Shown in pieces: positions 8,531 to 17,100 of a stretch of 64,000 bases of DNA (position 1 is the first letter of the stretch; each line of letters begins with the position of its first letter). Both the position numbers and the translations under genes were made by a program. Below the pieces are notes generated by a model that saw only the letters and a program-made list of their open reading frames with translations, ran no database searches and had not been told where the DNA came from. Source of the stretch: Bacteroidota bacterium (GTDB lineage: Bacteria; Bacteroidota; Ignavibacteria; Ignavibacteriales; Melioribacteraceae); NCBI GenBank assembly GCA_023397505.1, contig JAEWUC010000005.1, positions 1 to 64,000 of the forward strand, given 5' to 3'.

Positions 8531-8921
8531 GACATCTCCCTTTCTTTTTTTTATAAAACGAATATGATCGTCACATTAATTAGCTATCTACTAATAGGCA
8601 TATTTTTCTATTTGCAATAATTAACAAAGGTCTTTTTTCTAATTCAAACGGAGATTTTTAGGTGAATTTTAGAAAGAAAAACATAGCAGAATAATAAATT
8701 CTTTTGTCTTCATAATATCCCTCCTTCTTTATTTGAGTTAGTAAATTAAATTATAGAATATAAATTTATCTTTTGGATAGATAAACTTTTATTCGACTAT
8801 TTTTATTATCTCATATCTCCTCCTTTTTCTGATTGTGAATTATAATATTTCAAACTCGCATTTATATTATAACAGAAAAAGTATAATAAGCAGTGCAAAA
8901 AATAAGTGCATTTTTAAGTAA
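8531..8921 (-). other. AT-rich 5' region of cassette F with orphan ribosome binding sites
   Basis: This 391-base stretch holds no real gene. It has two strong ribosome binding sites leading nowhere: GGAGG before an ATG at 8713 whose frame ends after 14 codons (8669-8713, Met-Lys-Thr-Lys then hydrophobic), and GGAGGAG before an ATG at 8814 that stops after two codons. These look like the decayed starts of genes or a leader peptide. A promoter for the two-gene cassette is probably in this stretch. Confidence 0.45.
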
Positions 8922-9108
8922 GTATAACGGCATTGCAAATAAAGCGCTGCCCACAACTACAATGCAGCACTGTAAAGCTATGCCGATAATTATTTATTAA
9001 TTTAATTTATTCACTACACTCAAAAAGCTATTATCTTTTACAACTCAACAATAAAACTTGTAAAATGCCGCAATCTTTAAAGCAGTCGCTTTGATTTGCG
9101 GGTTATAT
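8922..9108 (-). repeat. attC7
   Basis: R' box at 8922-8928, R'' box at 9102-9108. Arms GCAAATAAAGCG and CGCTTTGATTTGC pair with the bulged G, then CTGC/GCAG with the bulged T: a compensatory change relative to the CCGC/GCGG of other sites. Length 187 bp. Confidence 0.9.
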
Positions 9109-9126
9109 GGCGATATTCATAATTCA

Positions 9127-9669
9127 CTATTCATTCAATATTGTTGCATCATTTGAATTGGAATCTTTCCAAGTATCATCAGAATAAAAAGAATATTTAA
9201 ATAAACCAACATACATTGGTATCATAAAGTAGGCTATAAAAAGTAAATAAATCGTGCCCAAAACCATTCCAAATTCTTCTAAGTCTTCAAAAATTGATGA
9301 CGTATCACCATACGGTAAAATCAAATCTAATACAATAACAAATAGTAGTAATATCCAAAATAGTCTATTAAATATTACTTTATTATAAGCTAGACCAAAA
9401 ATGGCGATGGAAGATAAAATTATAAGTGGTATCCATATGTAATCATACAGATCATATTCGTCAAATGTGAACCCAACACTGTAAATAGCTGCAAAAAGTG
9501 CAAATACATAAGCGTAAATCTTCCAAAACAATTGTTTCTTTATAAGGAAGTACATTCCAATAGAAAATAAAAATAATACAATTAATACTTGCACTATACT
9601 GGATGTAAACAAAAGTTTCGTTACTAACCCAGCCAACATCAGATATCCTATGTACTTAAAAATATTCAT
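9127..9669 (-). CDS. Cassette-encoded multi-pass membrane protein
   Basis: 180 residues, almost all hydrophobic, with about six predicted membrane segments: residues about 8-27, 28-43, 51-67, 79-95, 103-119 and 135-157. A short charged loop (Phe-Asp-Glu-Tyr-Asp-Leu-Tyr-Asp) lies between segments three and four, and a polar C-terminus rich in Ser, Asp and Asn follows. I do not recognise a family and see no catalytic motif. It is alone in cassette G. The start ATG is thirteen bases inside the cassette; an ATG in the R' box region opens a three-codon frame directly before it. Confidence 0.72.
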   Translation of the reverse strand: MNIFKYIGYLMLAGLVTKLLFTSSIVQVLIVLFLFSIGMYFLIKKQLFWKIYAYVFALFAAIYSVGFTFDEYDLYDYIWIPLIILSSIAIFGLAYNKVIFNRLFWILLLFVIVLDLILPYGDTSSIFEDLEEFGMVLGTIYLLFIAYFMIPMYVGLFKYSFYSDDTWKDSNSNDATILNE

Positions 9670-9680
9670 TTTACTTAGCC

Positions 9681-9868
9681 ATATAACGGCCTTGCGCTTA
9701 GCCCGCCGCCAATAACTACAATGGCGGAATGAAAACGCAACTTTATTTATAATTCAGTTTAATTTAAGAATCACACTTTTAAGAGCAACCAACTTTGAAA
9801 AGCCAAACCCAATTACTTTTCACTACGACCGTGTCGAAGACGCGGTCGGGCTGAAGTGCGGGTTAGGT
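9681..9868 (-). repeat. attC8
   Basis: R' box at 9681-9687, R'' box at 9862-9868 (GTTAGGT on the plus strand). Arms GCGCTTAGCCCG and CGGGCTGAAGTGC pair (with one G-T pair) around the bulged G, then CCGC/GCGG with the bulged T. Length 188 bp. It ends cassette H, the one nearest attI. Confidence 0.9.
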
Positions 9869-9874
9869 AGCTAT

Positions 9875-10441
9875 TTATATTATATCAAATGACAAAGAAA
9901 ACGATACTTTCAGAATTCCGGTTATTTCATTATAATATTTTCCATATACTTCGCCAGCATTTGTATAATGATAATAACGTGAATAGGAAAATATTTTATC
10001 ATTTGTCCAATGATACATTACGTCAAAACTTATCTTTGAATTACTTTGAAATCCAAATCCAAATGCTTTATAAATCATATCCTTTGATATTCCAGATCCA
10101 CCATTATGTGAGCCCAACCAACTATTTGAATGCTTATTTAAGCCGACAACTAAAAAATATTTTGAATTTACTATTACCCATTTAGCATAAGCTCCAATTT
10201 CAAATCCACCATAATACTCATGACCAATAAAATAACCGGGGCGTACATCAATGCTTATATTTTCAATTGGAGTAATTGACGTTGTCAAATAAAGACTATA
10301 AGCCGATATTCCATAATCTGAATTATTATTCTCTTTAGTAAGTATTAACGCTGGTTCATATCGAAAGCCTATTTTTATTAATTGTGCGTTAATTTCATTA
10401 AAAGAAATAATTATTAACAAGAATATGAATACTTTTTTCAT
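9875..10441 (-). CDS. Cassette protein, outer-membrane beta-barrel candidate
   Basis: 188 residues. The N-terminus is a signal peptide (Lys-Lys, a hydrophobic run, and a cut near Ile-Asn-Ala-Gln). The rest is a series of amphipathic beta strands with many aromatic residues, such as Tyr-Phe-Ile-Gly-His-Glu-Tyr-Tyr, ending in a strand with Phe-Ser-Leu-Ser-Phe. This fits an outer-membrane beta-barrel. No family assignment is possible by eye. It is the attI-proximal cassette, so it should be the most recently captured and best transcribed if a cassette promoter lies between it and intI. Confidence 0.7.
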   Translation of the reverse strand: MKKVFIFLLIIISFNEINAQLIKIGFRYEPALILTKENNNSDYGISAYSLYLTTSITPIENISIDVRPGYFIGHEYYGGFEIGAYAKWVIVNSKYFLVVGLNKHSNSWLGSHNGGSGISKDMIYKAFGFGFQSNSKISFDVMYHWTNDKIFSYSRYYHYTNAGEVYGKYYNEITGILKVSFSLSFDII

Positions 10442-10452
10442 TTTAATCTGCT

Positions 10453-10643
10453 ACCTAACATATACTTATAAAGAATCTACAAGTATCATTAAATATTATT
10501 ATTGTGATTTTATTTCGTGATAATTATAAATACTTTGTGTTTATCACGATTGATTATTGATAATTTTAATAAAAAAAGCAATTTCTAATCTATATAATAT
10601 CAGTCATTACGCTGAAATAAGGAATTAAAATCATAATAACAAA
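10453..10643 (-). other. Candidate attI region with cassette junction
   Basis: The first cassette joins at ACCTAAC (10453-10459), which read on the minus strand is GTTAGGT, the core GTTRRRY cut site. The stretch between this and the intI stop codon has no gene and is AT-rich. By position it should hold attI, with integrase binding sites, and possibly the cassette promoter; neither the binding sites nor promoter boxes can be fixed by eye. Confidence 0.6.
10516..10548. promoter_or_regulatory. Inverted repeat near attI
   Basis: A perfect 8-base inverted repeat, CGTGATAA at 10516-10523 and TTATCACG at 10541-10548, is separated by 17 bases. It lies between the integrase stop codon and the first cassette. 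It could be an integrase or regulator binding site or a weak hairpin; there is no T-run on the minus strand directly after it. Confidence 0.45.
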
Positions 10644-11630
10644 CTAGTCTAAAGGGCTGCGTACACCGTGTAAATTCTCAATTACATGCGTATAAATCAT
10701 TGTTGTTCGCACAGACTTGTGACCCAAAAGTTCCTGTATTGTTCTAATATCATAACCTGCTTCTAATAAATGTGTAGCAAAACTATGTCTGAATGTGTGC
10801 GCCGATGCCGGTTTGAGAATGCCTGTTTTTTGCAACGCTCTCTTTATTTCTTTTTGTATGGTCGAATCATGTATATGATATCTATAGATTAATTCGCTAT
10901 CTGAATCTTTAATAAATTTATTAGCCGGAAAAACATATTGCCATCCCAACTCCTTTGATGCATTCGGATATTTTCTACTAAGAGCATACGGCAGTATTGT
11001 TGCACCTTTCCCTTTTGCTAAATCTTTTTGATGTACTGTGCTCACATTTTCTATCTGCTTCTTTAACTCGGGAATTAACTTCTGCGGTAAGACAGTTGTT
11101 CTATCCTTCTCGCCTTTCGAATCTCTAATTGTCAAACTTTTGTACTCAAAATCTACATCCTTAATTCTTAGGTGAAGACATTCATTCAACCTCAATCCGC
11201 TGCCATAAAGTAAAGATGCTATCAGTTTCGTACTACCTTCTAAATTATCTATAATATTTAATGCTTCCGATTTTGTAAAAACAACCGGCAATTTTTTCTC
11301 ATTACTTGCGCGCACAACATCTTCCAACCAACCAAATTCTTTTTCAAGAAAATTTTTATACAGATATACAATTCCACAAAGGGCCTGGTTTTGTGTGGCC
11401 GCCGCTACTTGTTTATCAACTGCAAGATGTGTTAGATATTTCTCAACATGAGTTCTGTTTAACTTTTCAGGATGAATTTTACCATTAAATATTATGAAAT
11501 CTCGAATCCATTTTATGTATGCTTCTTCAGTCTTCCGACTGTAATATCGGCTTCTCAGATGTTTTCTTATTTCATCTAATAATTTGGGTTTGCTTTTACT
11601 TTTACTGAGATGTTGAATCGTTAATGTCAT
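10644..11630 (-). CDS. intI: Integron integrase (IntI-type tyrosine recombinase)
   Basis: 328 residues, the normal size for IntI. The tyrosine recombinase catalytic residues are Arg147, Lys172, His278, Arg281, His304 and nucleophile Tyr313. Between the second and third motif lies the IntI-specific extra domain at about 207-241 (Leu-Pro-Tyr-Ala-Leu-x-x-Lys-Tyr-Pro, then Trp-Gln-Tyr-Val-Phe-Pro), which separates it from XerC/D and phage integrases. The C-terminus ends Gly-Val-Arg-Ser-Pro-Leu-Asp, as in class 1 IntI. It should recombine folded single-stranded attC sites with attI. No stop codon or frameshift breaks it. It is read towards the array. Confidence 0.96.
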   Translation of the reverse strand: MTLTIQHLSKSKSKPKLLDEIRKHLRSRYYSRKTEEAYIKWIRDFIIFNGKIHPEKLNRTHVEKYLTHLAVDKQVAAATQNQALCGIVYLYKNFLEKEFGWLEDVVRASNEKKLPVVFTKSEALNIIDNLEGSTKLIASLLYGSGLRLNECLHLRIKDVDFEYKSLTIRDSKGEKDRTTVLPQKLIPELKKQIENVSTVHQKDLAKGKGATILPYALSRKYPNASKELGWQYVFPANKFIKDSDSELIYRYHIHDSTIQKEIKRALQKTGILKPASAHTFRHSFATHLLEAGYDIRTIQELLGHKSVRTTMIYTHVIENLHGVRSPLD

Positions 11631-11866
11631 CTATTTAGTTAATTAATCAACAATCACATTATATAAGTAGATTAAAAGAAAGCGGTTTTGAAAATAAAGT
11701 ATTAGAAACTGATTTTAACTTAATCTATTTAACTTTCTTTTTCAATAAAAATCTATATTTGATATTTTGATGGGGAAGAAACACCCGGCAAGATTAAAAA
11801 TTAACCTGATATTTTGGATAAAAATTTGGATGGATGAAAATCTATATTCCTCTTTTTATTTATGAA

Positions 11867-12664
11867 TTACTCAAGAAATCTGCTAAGAATACTACCCTTA
11901 TTTATAAGATTCATTAATTCAGAATACTCGATTAATAGCTCGGTAACACCTAATGCATAAGGAGCAATTTCATATGGATTGAAGAAAAACTTTAATCCCT
12001 TTTTTGTGATTAAAAAATTATTATTCAGTCTGAACCCGTTTTCATCAAACCAAAAGCCGGCTTCTTGAAGGTCTTCATCCGGTTTAAGTTGCTTAACTTG
12101 TCTAAAGTTTCTTTCACCTATTTTATTAATTTCATTTTCAAATCCATCGCTCAGAATTTCATCTAGTTTTATTTCTTTTCCGTTTTCAAGATTAATATTT
12201 GAAAATGTTGTTGAAGTATTAGGATGAGCGCCGCCGTAAAATGAGTATTCGAAAAATTCCACAGCAAATATTCCAAGTGTATCTGTTTCTACTTTAATAT
12301 TTCTCTCTAAACCGTAGCCAACCCGCATATCGGGAATTTCAATTCTTATGGATTTATAGTTTTCAATTAATGAATCACGCAACTCTTCTAAAGATTTATA
12401 TCCTGTTTCACCCACTGTTGCCGAAAGAATAAAATCCTTTACTTTTTTTTCGATGGAATCTTTTATTTCCGGTGATGTGTCGTCGGCTAATTCAATAGTT
12501 TTAATTTTTACTTCAACACATTCAAAATCAATTGTATCGCAATTTCCGTATTGAAAATTTTGCTCGTCATATTTATAAGATATTTTCGAGTAATCTTTTG
12601 TCTGTGAACATGAGGCGATTATTATAAAAGCAATCATCAATGAACAAATAAATTTCATTTTCAT
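11867..12664 (-). CDS. DUF3298/RsiV-like lipoprotein
   Basis: 265 residues with a lipobox (Ile-Ala-Ser-Cys19). The C-terminal half has the DUF3298 pattern: Tyr-Gly-Gly-Ala-His-Pro-Asn, then Asn-Gly-Lys-Glu-Ile-x-Leu-Asp, and late Phe-Asn-Pro-Tyr-Glu-Ile-Ala-Pro-Tyr-Ala. RsiV of Bacillus, which shares this domain, is an anti-sigma factor that binds lysozyme. Here there is no sigma factor alongside and the protein is lipid-anchored, so it is probably a periplasmic or surface protein of unknown substrate. It lies between the integron and a glycoside hydrolase on the same strand, 35 bases downstream of the latter. Confidence 0.8.
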   Translation of the reverse strand: MKMKFICSLMIAFIIIASCSQTKDYSKISYKYDEQNFQYGNCDTIDFECVEVKIKTIELADDTSPEIKDSIEKKVKDFILSATVGETGYKSLEELRDSLIENYKSIRIEIPDMRVGYGLERNIKVETDTLGIFAVEFFEYSFYGGAHPNTSTTFSNINLENGKEIKLDEILSDGFENEINKIGERNFRQVKQLKPDEDLQEAGFWFDENGFRLNNNFLITKKGLKFFFNPYEIAPYALGVTELLIEYSELMNLINKGSILSRFLE

Positions 12665-12699
12665 ATTATCTTCTCCTTATACATGTTGAAATAGCTTAA

Positions 12700-14085
12700 T
12701 CATTTTTTCGAAGTAACAAATACAACCGAATTACCCGGCACTAAAATTTCTTTGCCAGTATTTAGATTTATATCTATTTGAGAATCAGGCGATGGAAAAC
12801 CGCGATCGTCAACTTTTCTATTTGTTTCGTTATATAAATACTTATAAAATCTATACGTTTTCTCACCGTCAATTTTGATTGAGAACGCGGCTGTGTCGCT
12901 TCCAACATTAACGAGGCAAAACGACCATGCGTTATTGTTACCATTTTTGCTCTTTGAAGCAAGCGCTCTCAATTGTATTGATCTCGGGCGGAGTCTGTAA
13001 ATTTCGCTACCGGGTTGAAACAATTTTGTTAATAACGACCATGTATAAAACCACGGTCGCAATTGCATTCCGTTCTTTTTGTCTTTCCATAATCCCCACT
13101 GAAATTCCGGATGAGAATTATCATCAAGCATCCACGCAAGTACTGCTGTTGCACCGGAATGCAGAGCTTGAATTGCAAAGTCCATCATAAACACGCCGTA
13201 ATAATAATTGTCAATTTCCAAACTAATATTTGCAGATTGGCCATCGCGCATGCCGGCTTCGGTTACGAAAAATTGTTTTCTATCTATATTAACATCTATT
13301 GATTTTGCATAATCCCAAAGTTCTTTTAACTCGGTATTCACTTCGCCGATTATTGTTTTTTCTTTCCATGCGTAAAGATGGGCATCGTAAATATCTACTG
13401 CGAAACGTGCTTCATCAACTGTGTCAAAAAACCATTCCCTGTTATTACTTTGACCCGGTGCAACAAGTTTTACCTTCTTGTTCAATCCCTTATCAATCAA
13501 AACATTATAGACATTTTCGAAACCGTTGCGCCATCTTTCAAAATTACCCACTTCATAATTCGGTTCGTTTACAAGCGAAAAATATTTTATACAGGTAAAT
13601 TCTTTTTTGTTGATAAGATAATCAAGATATGTTCCGATAACTTCGGCGTATAAACTATCGTCTGTTTTAGTTATTCCGTCAACTGCAAGCCAATCAACTT
13701 CAACACCCCAATCGGTCAACAAAACTTCAATGTTGTTTTGTTTACAAAAGTTAAGATGCCTGTACAATGCATTCATGTCATCGTTATCCCAATCGTAACC
13801 AGTGGATTCGCTAAAACACCATTTTGTCTGCATCATAATTCTAACAATAGGAATATCCATCCATTTAATACGCTCGCCAATAATCTGAAAATCCTTTTGC
13901 GTTACGCCGTTTTCGTTGTACGCGCGTGAATCCCACTCAACACCAAATCCCGTAAAATTTTCGATTGGTTTAGAGCTTTGATCCAGAACTAAATTGAATA
14001 CTTCTCTATTAGTTTGCGCATTCGTAATTGTAATTAGAAGTATTAATAGAATAATGAATAAACTTTTTACACGGACGTTTTGCAT
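12700..14085 (-). CDS. Secreted clan A glycoside hydrolase
   Basis: 461 residues with a signal peptide (cut near Thr-Asn-Ala-Gln24). A TIM-barrel catalytic domain fills residues about 40-370: the acid/base Glu174 is in Val-Asn-Glu-Pro-Asn and the nucleophile Glu276 in Phe-Val-Thr-Glu-Ala-Gly, spaced as in GH5, GH30 and GH39-type retaining enzymes. A beta-rich domain follows at about 375-461. It should hydrolyse a polysaccharide or glycoside outside the cytoplasm; the substrate cannot be read from the sequence. It lies downstream of a propeller histidine kinase of a type often linked to carbohydrate sensing. Confidence 0.85.
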   Translation of the reverse strand: MQNVRVKSLFIILLILLITITNAQTNREVFNLVLDQSSKPIENFTGFGVEWDSRAYNENGVTQKDFQIIGERIKWMDIPIVRIMMQTKWCFSESTGYDWDNDDMNALYRHLNFCKQNNIEVLLTDWGVEVDWLAVDGITKTDDSLYAEVIGTYLDYLINKKEFTCIKYFSLVNEPNYEVGNFERWRNGFENVYNVLIDKGLNKKVKLVAPGQSNNREWFFDTVDEARFAVDIYDAHLYAWKEKTIIGEVNTELKELWDYAKSIDVNIDRKQFFVTEAGMRDGQSANISLEIDNYYYGVFMMDFAIQALHSGATAVLAWMLDDNSHPEFQWGLWKDKKNGMQLRPWFYTWSLLTKLFQPGSEIYRLRPRSIQLRALASKSKNGNNNAWSFCLVNVGSDTAAFSIKIDGEKTYRFYKYLYNETNRKVDDRGFPSPDSQIDINLNTGKEILVPGNSVVFVTSKK

Positions 14086-14192
14086 GTAATTACCGAATTT
14101 GTTTTTGCGAATATAGTTGATGCAATTTTGGAAATGAAATCTGATGCGACAAACATAAAATAATTTGAGTGGAATTATCCATGCGGAAAATA

Positions 14193-17100
14193 CTAAACTT
14201 TTGCGCGCGGCACTGTAAATTTAAATGTGCTGCCTTTTTTATGAACGCTTTCAACCCAAATTGTACCGCCGTTCCGTTCAACCATTTCTTTGCAAAGCAG
14301 CAGTCCGAACCCGGTGCCGATTTCGTTGTTAGTGCCTCTAGTTGAATGAATCGAATCCGTTTTGAAAAGACGAGGAATTACTTTTTCAGGAATCCCGACA
14401 CCGGAATCTTCAACCGAAACCGCAACAAATTCCTCGTTGGCAATCATGCTGACTATTATAACACTGTTTTCGTATGAATATTTTATTGCATTTGTTATAA
14501 GATTTTGGATTGTTGAATTAAGCATATTTTCATCGGCATGGACAAAAATATTGTAATCAATTTCATTTACAACCGAGATTTGCTTTTTATCCAAACTTAC
14601 ACGCAGAATTTTAATAATGGAATCCGTGAGCGCTTTCAAATCAATTTTTACCGGTTCAAAATTAACTCGGCTGGATTGCAGACGCGACCATTCCAAAAGC
14701 CGCACAAGTAAATTGTAAATATTTACCGACGCTTCGCAAATGTTCGTAATTATTTTACGTTTGTCGTCATCACTAAAATTATTATAATCTTCCAGAAGCC
14801 ATTCGGTATAACCAAGCAATGATTGGAATGGATTTTTTAAATCGTGTGAAATTATCGAGAAAAGTTTATCCTTGGAATTATTAGCTTCTTCAAGTTTTAA
14901 AGCGTCGTGCCTAAGCATTTCATTCGCTATTCTTAATTCTTCCGTTCTCTGTTCAACTTCAAGTTCAAGAACTTCATTCCTCTTTCTTTCGGAAACAATC
15001 CTAAATTCATATAAGCCGTACATTAAAATTCCAAAAGTAATAATACCAAACAATTTGAACCACCAGGTAGCCCAATACGGCGGATCAATTATAACAGTAA
15101 TAGACCTGCCTTCTTCATTCCAGATTCCATCGTTGTTGGAGGCTTTAACTTTAAATGTATAAACACCCGGATCGATATTTGTATAATTAGCAATTCGTTT
15201 ACTGCCGATATAATTCCAGTTTTCATCAAAACCTTCGAGTTTATACGCGTATTTATTTAACTGCGGCGACGCATAATTTAAAGCCGCGAACTCGAACGAA
15301 AAAATATTCTGTTTATGCGATAGTTCGATTGTATCGGTTTCAACAATTGATTTGTATAATGTGAAATCTCCGTCTGCATTTTCATCTATTGCAACACGAC
15401 GGTTAAATAAATGAAAATCTGTAATTACAACCGGCGGAATAAATTTATTTTCCACAATATTGTGCGGATAAAATGAATTGAATCCGTTAATTCCACCGAA
15501 GAACATTTTGCCTTGCGAGCTTTTAAAATATGCGTTGAAATTAAATTCATTACTCTGTAATCCGTCGTGAACGTTATAATTTCTTACCATGAATGTCTTA
15601 CGATTAAACTTACACAAACCGGCGTTTGTACTAAGCCATAGATTATCGGCGCCGTCTTCCAAAATTCCGTAAATCACATTGTTTGACAGCCCCTCTCTTG
15701 TAGTGAATCTTTTAAATGTTTTTTTATTCCTATCAAATAAATTCAGACCGTTGCCTGCGGTACCAATCCATAAATTTCCATCCGAGTCTTCAAATATTAC
15801 CATTACTACATTTGAACTTATACTTTGCTTATCGTCCGGATTAAACATAAATCTCGTAAAAGTGTTTTTAGTTTTGTCGAACAAATTAAGTCCGCCCCGG
15901 TCCGTGCCTACCCATAAATTGCCGGAACTGTCTTCGTAAATAGCGATTACAGAATTTGCTCCGATACTATTAGGATTGTCAACATCATGAACTAAATATG
16001 AAAATGTATTTTTAGATTTCGAATAAACATTCAACCCGTTTTCTGTTCCAATCCATAAATTACCTTTCCCATCGTCGTACAAAGCTGCAATAACTGCCCC
16101 GTTGGTTGAATTATTTTTCCCGGTTAAGTAAGGGATTTGTTCCGCGCGTCCGGTTATAATATTAAACTTTATTAAACCGCCCCCTTCCGTTCCAATCCAA
16201 ATAATTTCGCCGGGTTTTTCGCGGTCTATACAAAGCGAATAAATGTTTTGATTGAATGCCGAATAACGTGGATCATTTTTGTCTAAATAATATTCGAACC
16301 TGTTGGTTTTTGGATCAAATTTATTCAACCCCGAATAACCGCCTATCCAAATGCTGCCGTTTGCATCTTCGCAAAAAGTTCTTATGCTTCTAACTTTAAG
16401 AACACCTTTTTTATAAGAAAACAAATCAAAATTGTTTTTTGCAGGATTAATCAAATCAATTCCGTTTCCGTTGGACCCGATCCACAAAACTTTGCTGTTA
16501 TCAACAAACAAAGAAATTACAGCGCCGGCAGAAATGGTATTTGGCTCTGCTTCATCTGTTTCAAAAACATTTGTATGATTTTTCTTCTTATCATAAATCA
16601 TCAAACCTTCGCTTGTACCGAAATATATTATACCTTCGCCGTCTTCGGCTGCCGATACTACTCTTTTATACTCAACATTTACACCGCCCAAATAACCAAC
16701 ACTTTCAAATAGATCTTTTTCCCTATTAAGTTTATATATACCTCGGTTTGTACCAATCCATATTTCACCGGTTCTATCAATAAAAATTTTATTAATGTTT
16801 CCTTTATCGAAGATGGTTGTATTGTTAACATCATTGCCGTAAATCTTAACAGAGTTGGTTTTTCTTTCTAATTTTAGAACCGTATTTCTATTAGTACCGA
16901 GCCAAATATCACCGGATTTTTCCTGTGCTATAGTTTTAATATAATCGCTATTTCCTATGTATTTATATAAATCAATGTGCTCCAAAAATTTATTATCAAC
17001 ATCATATCTTATAACGCCGCATTCAACTCCAAGCCAGATAATATTTTGTTTGTAAACTTTATCGCAGTAAATGGAAAAAGCCCTGTTGTAATTACCTAAT

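Larger units (their letters stand above)
1..11630 (-). mobile_element. Chromosomal integron: intI, attI region and cassette array
   Basis: An integron integrase gene is followed by a candidate attI and eight complete cassettes, running from the integrase towards the window start; a ninth is cut by the window edge. Inferred cassette limits are 124-863, 864-1634, 1635-2870, 2871-3813, 3814-5302, 5303-8927, 8928-9686 and 9687-10458. Each cassette's first 9-10 bases recur as an inverted copy at the R'' box of its own attC, as expected for units that once closed into circles. All cassette genes and intI are on the minus strand, so the integrase 3' end faces the array, the reverse of class 1 integrons. 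There is no transposase or plasmid gene, which suggests a sedentary integron. The array continues beyond the window. Confidence 0.93.

Noticed and set aside
118..9868. Repeated GC-rich blocks as a CRISPR array
   Set aside because: The repeats are 186-225 bp long, irregularly spaced by whole genes and flanked by GTTRRRY/RYYYAAC boxes, so they are attC sites.
10644..11630. Phage or XerC/D-type integrase
   Set aside because: The extra domain between the second and third motif and the C-terminal Arg-Ser-Pro-Leu-Asp are specific to IntI, and attC sites follow.
14090..14281. 63-codon minus-strand open frame after the propeller kinase
   Set aside because: It lies in another frame mostly over the kinase end, with no start signal or domain.
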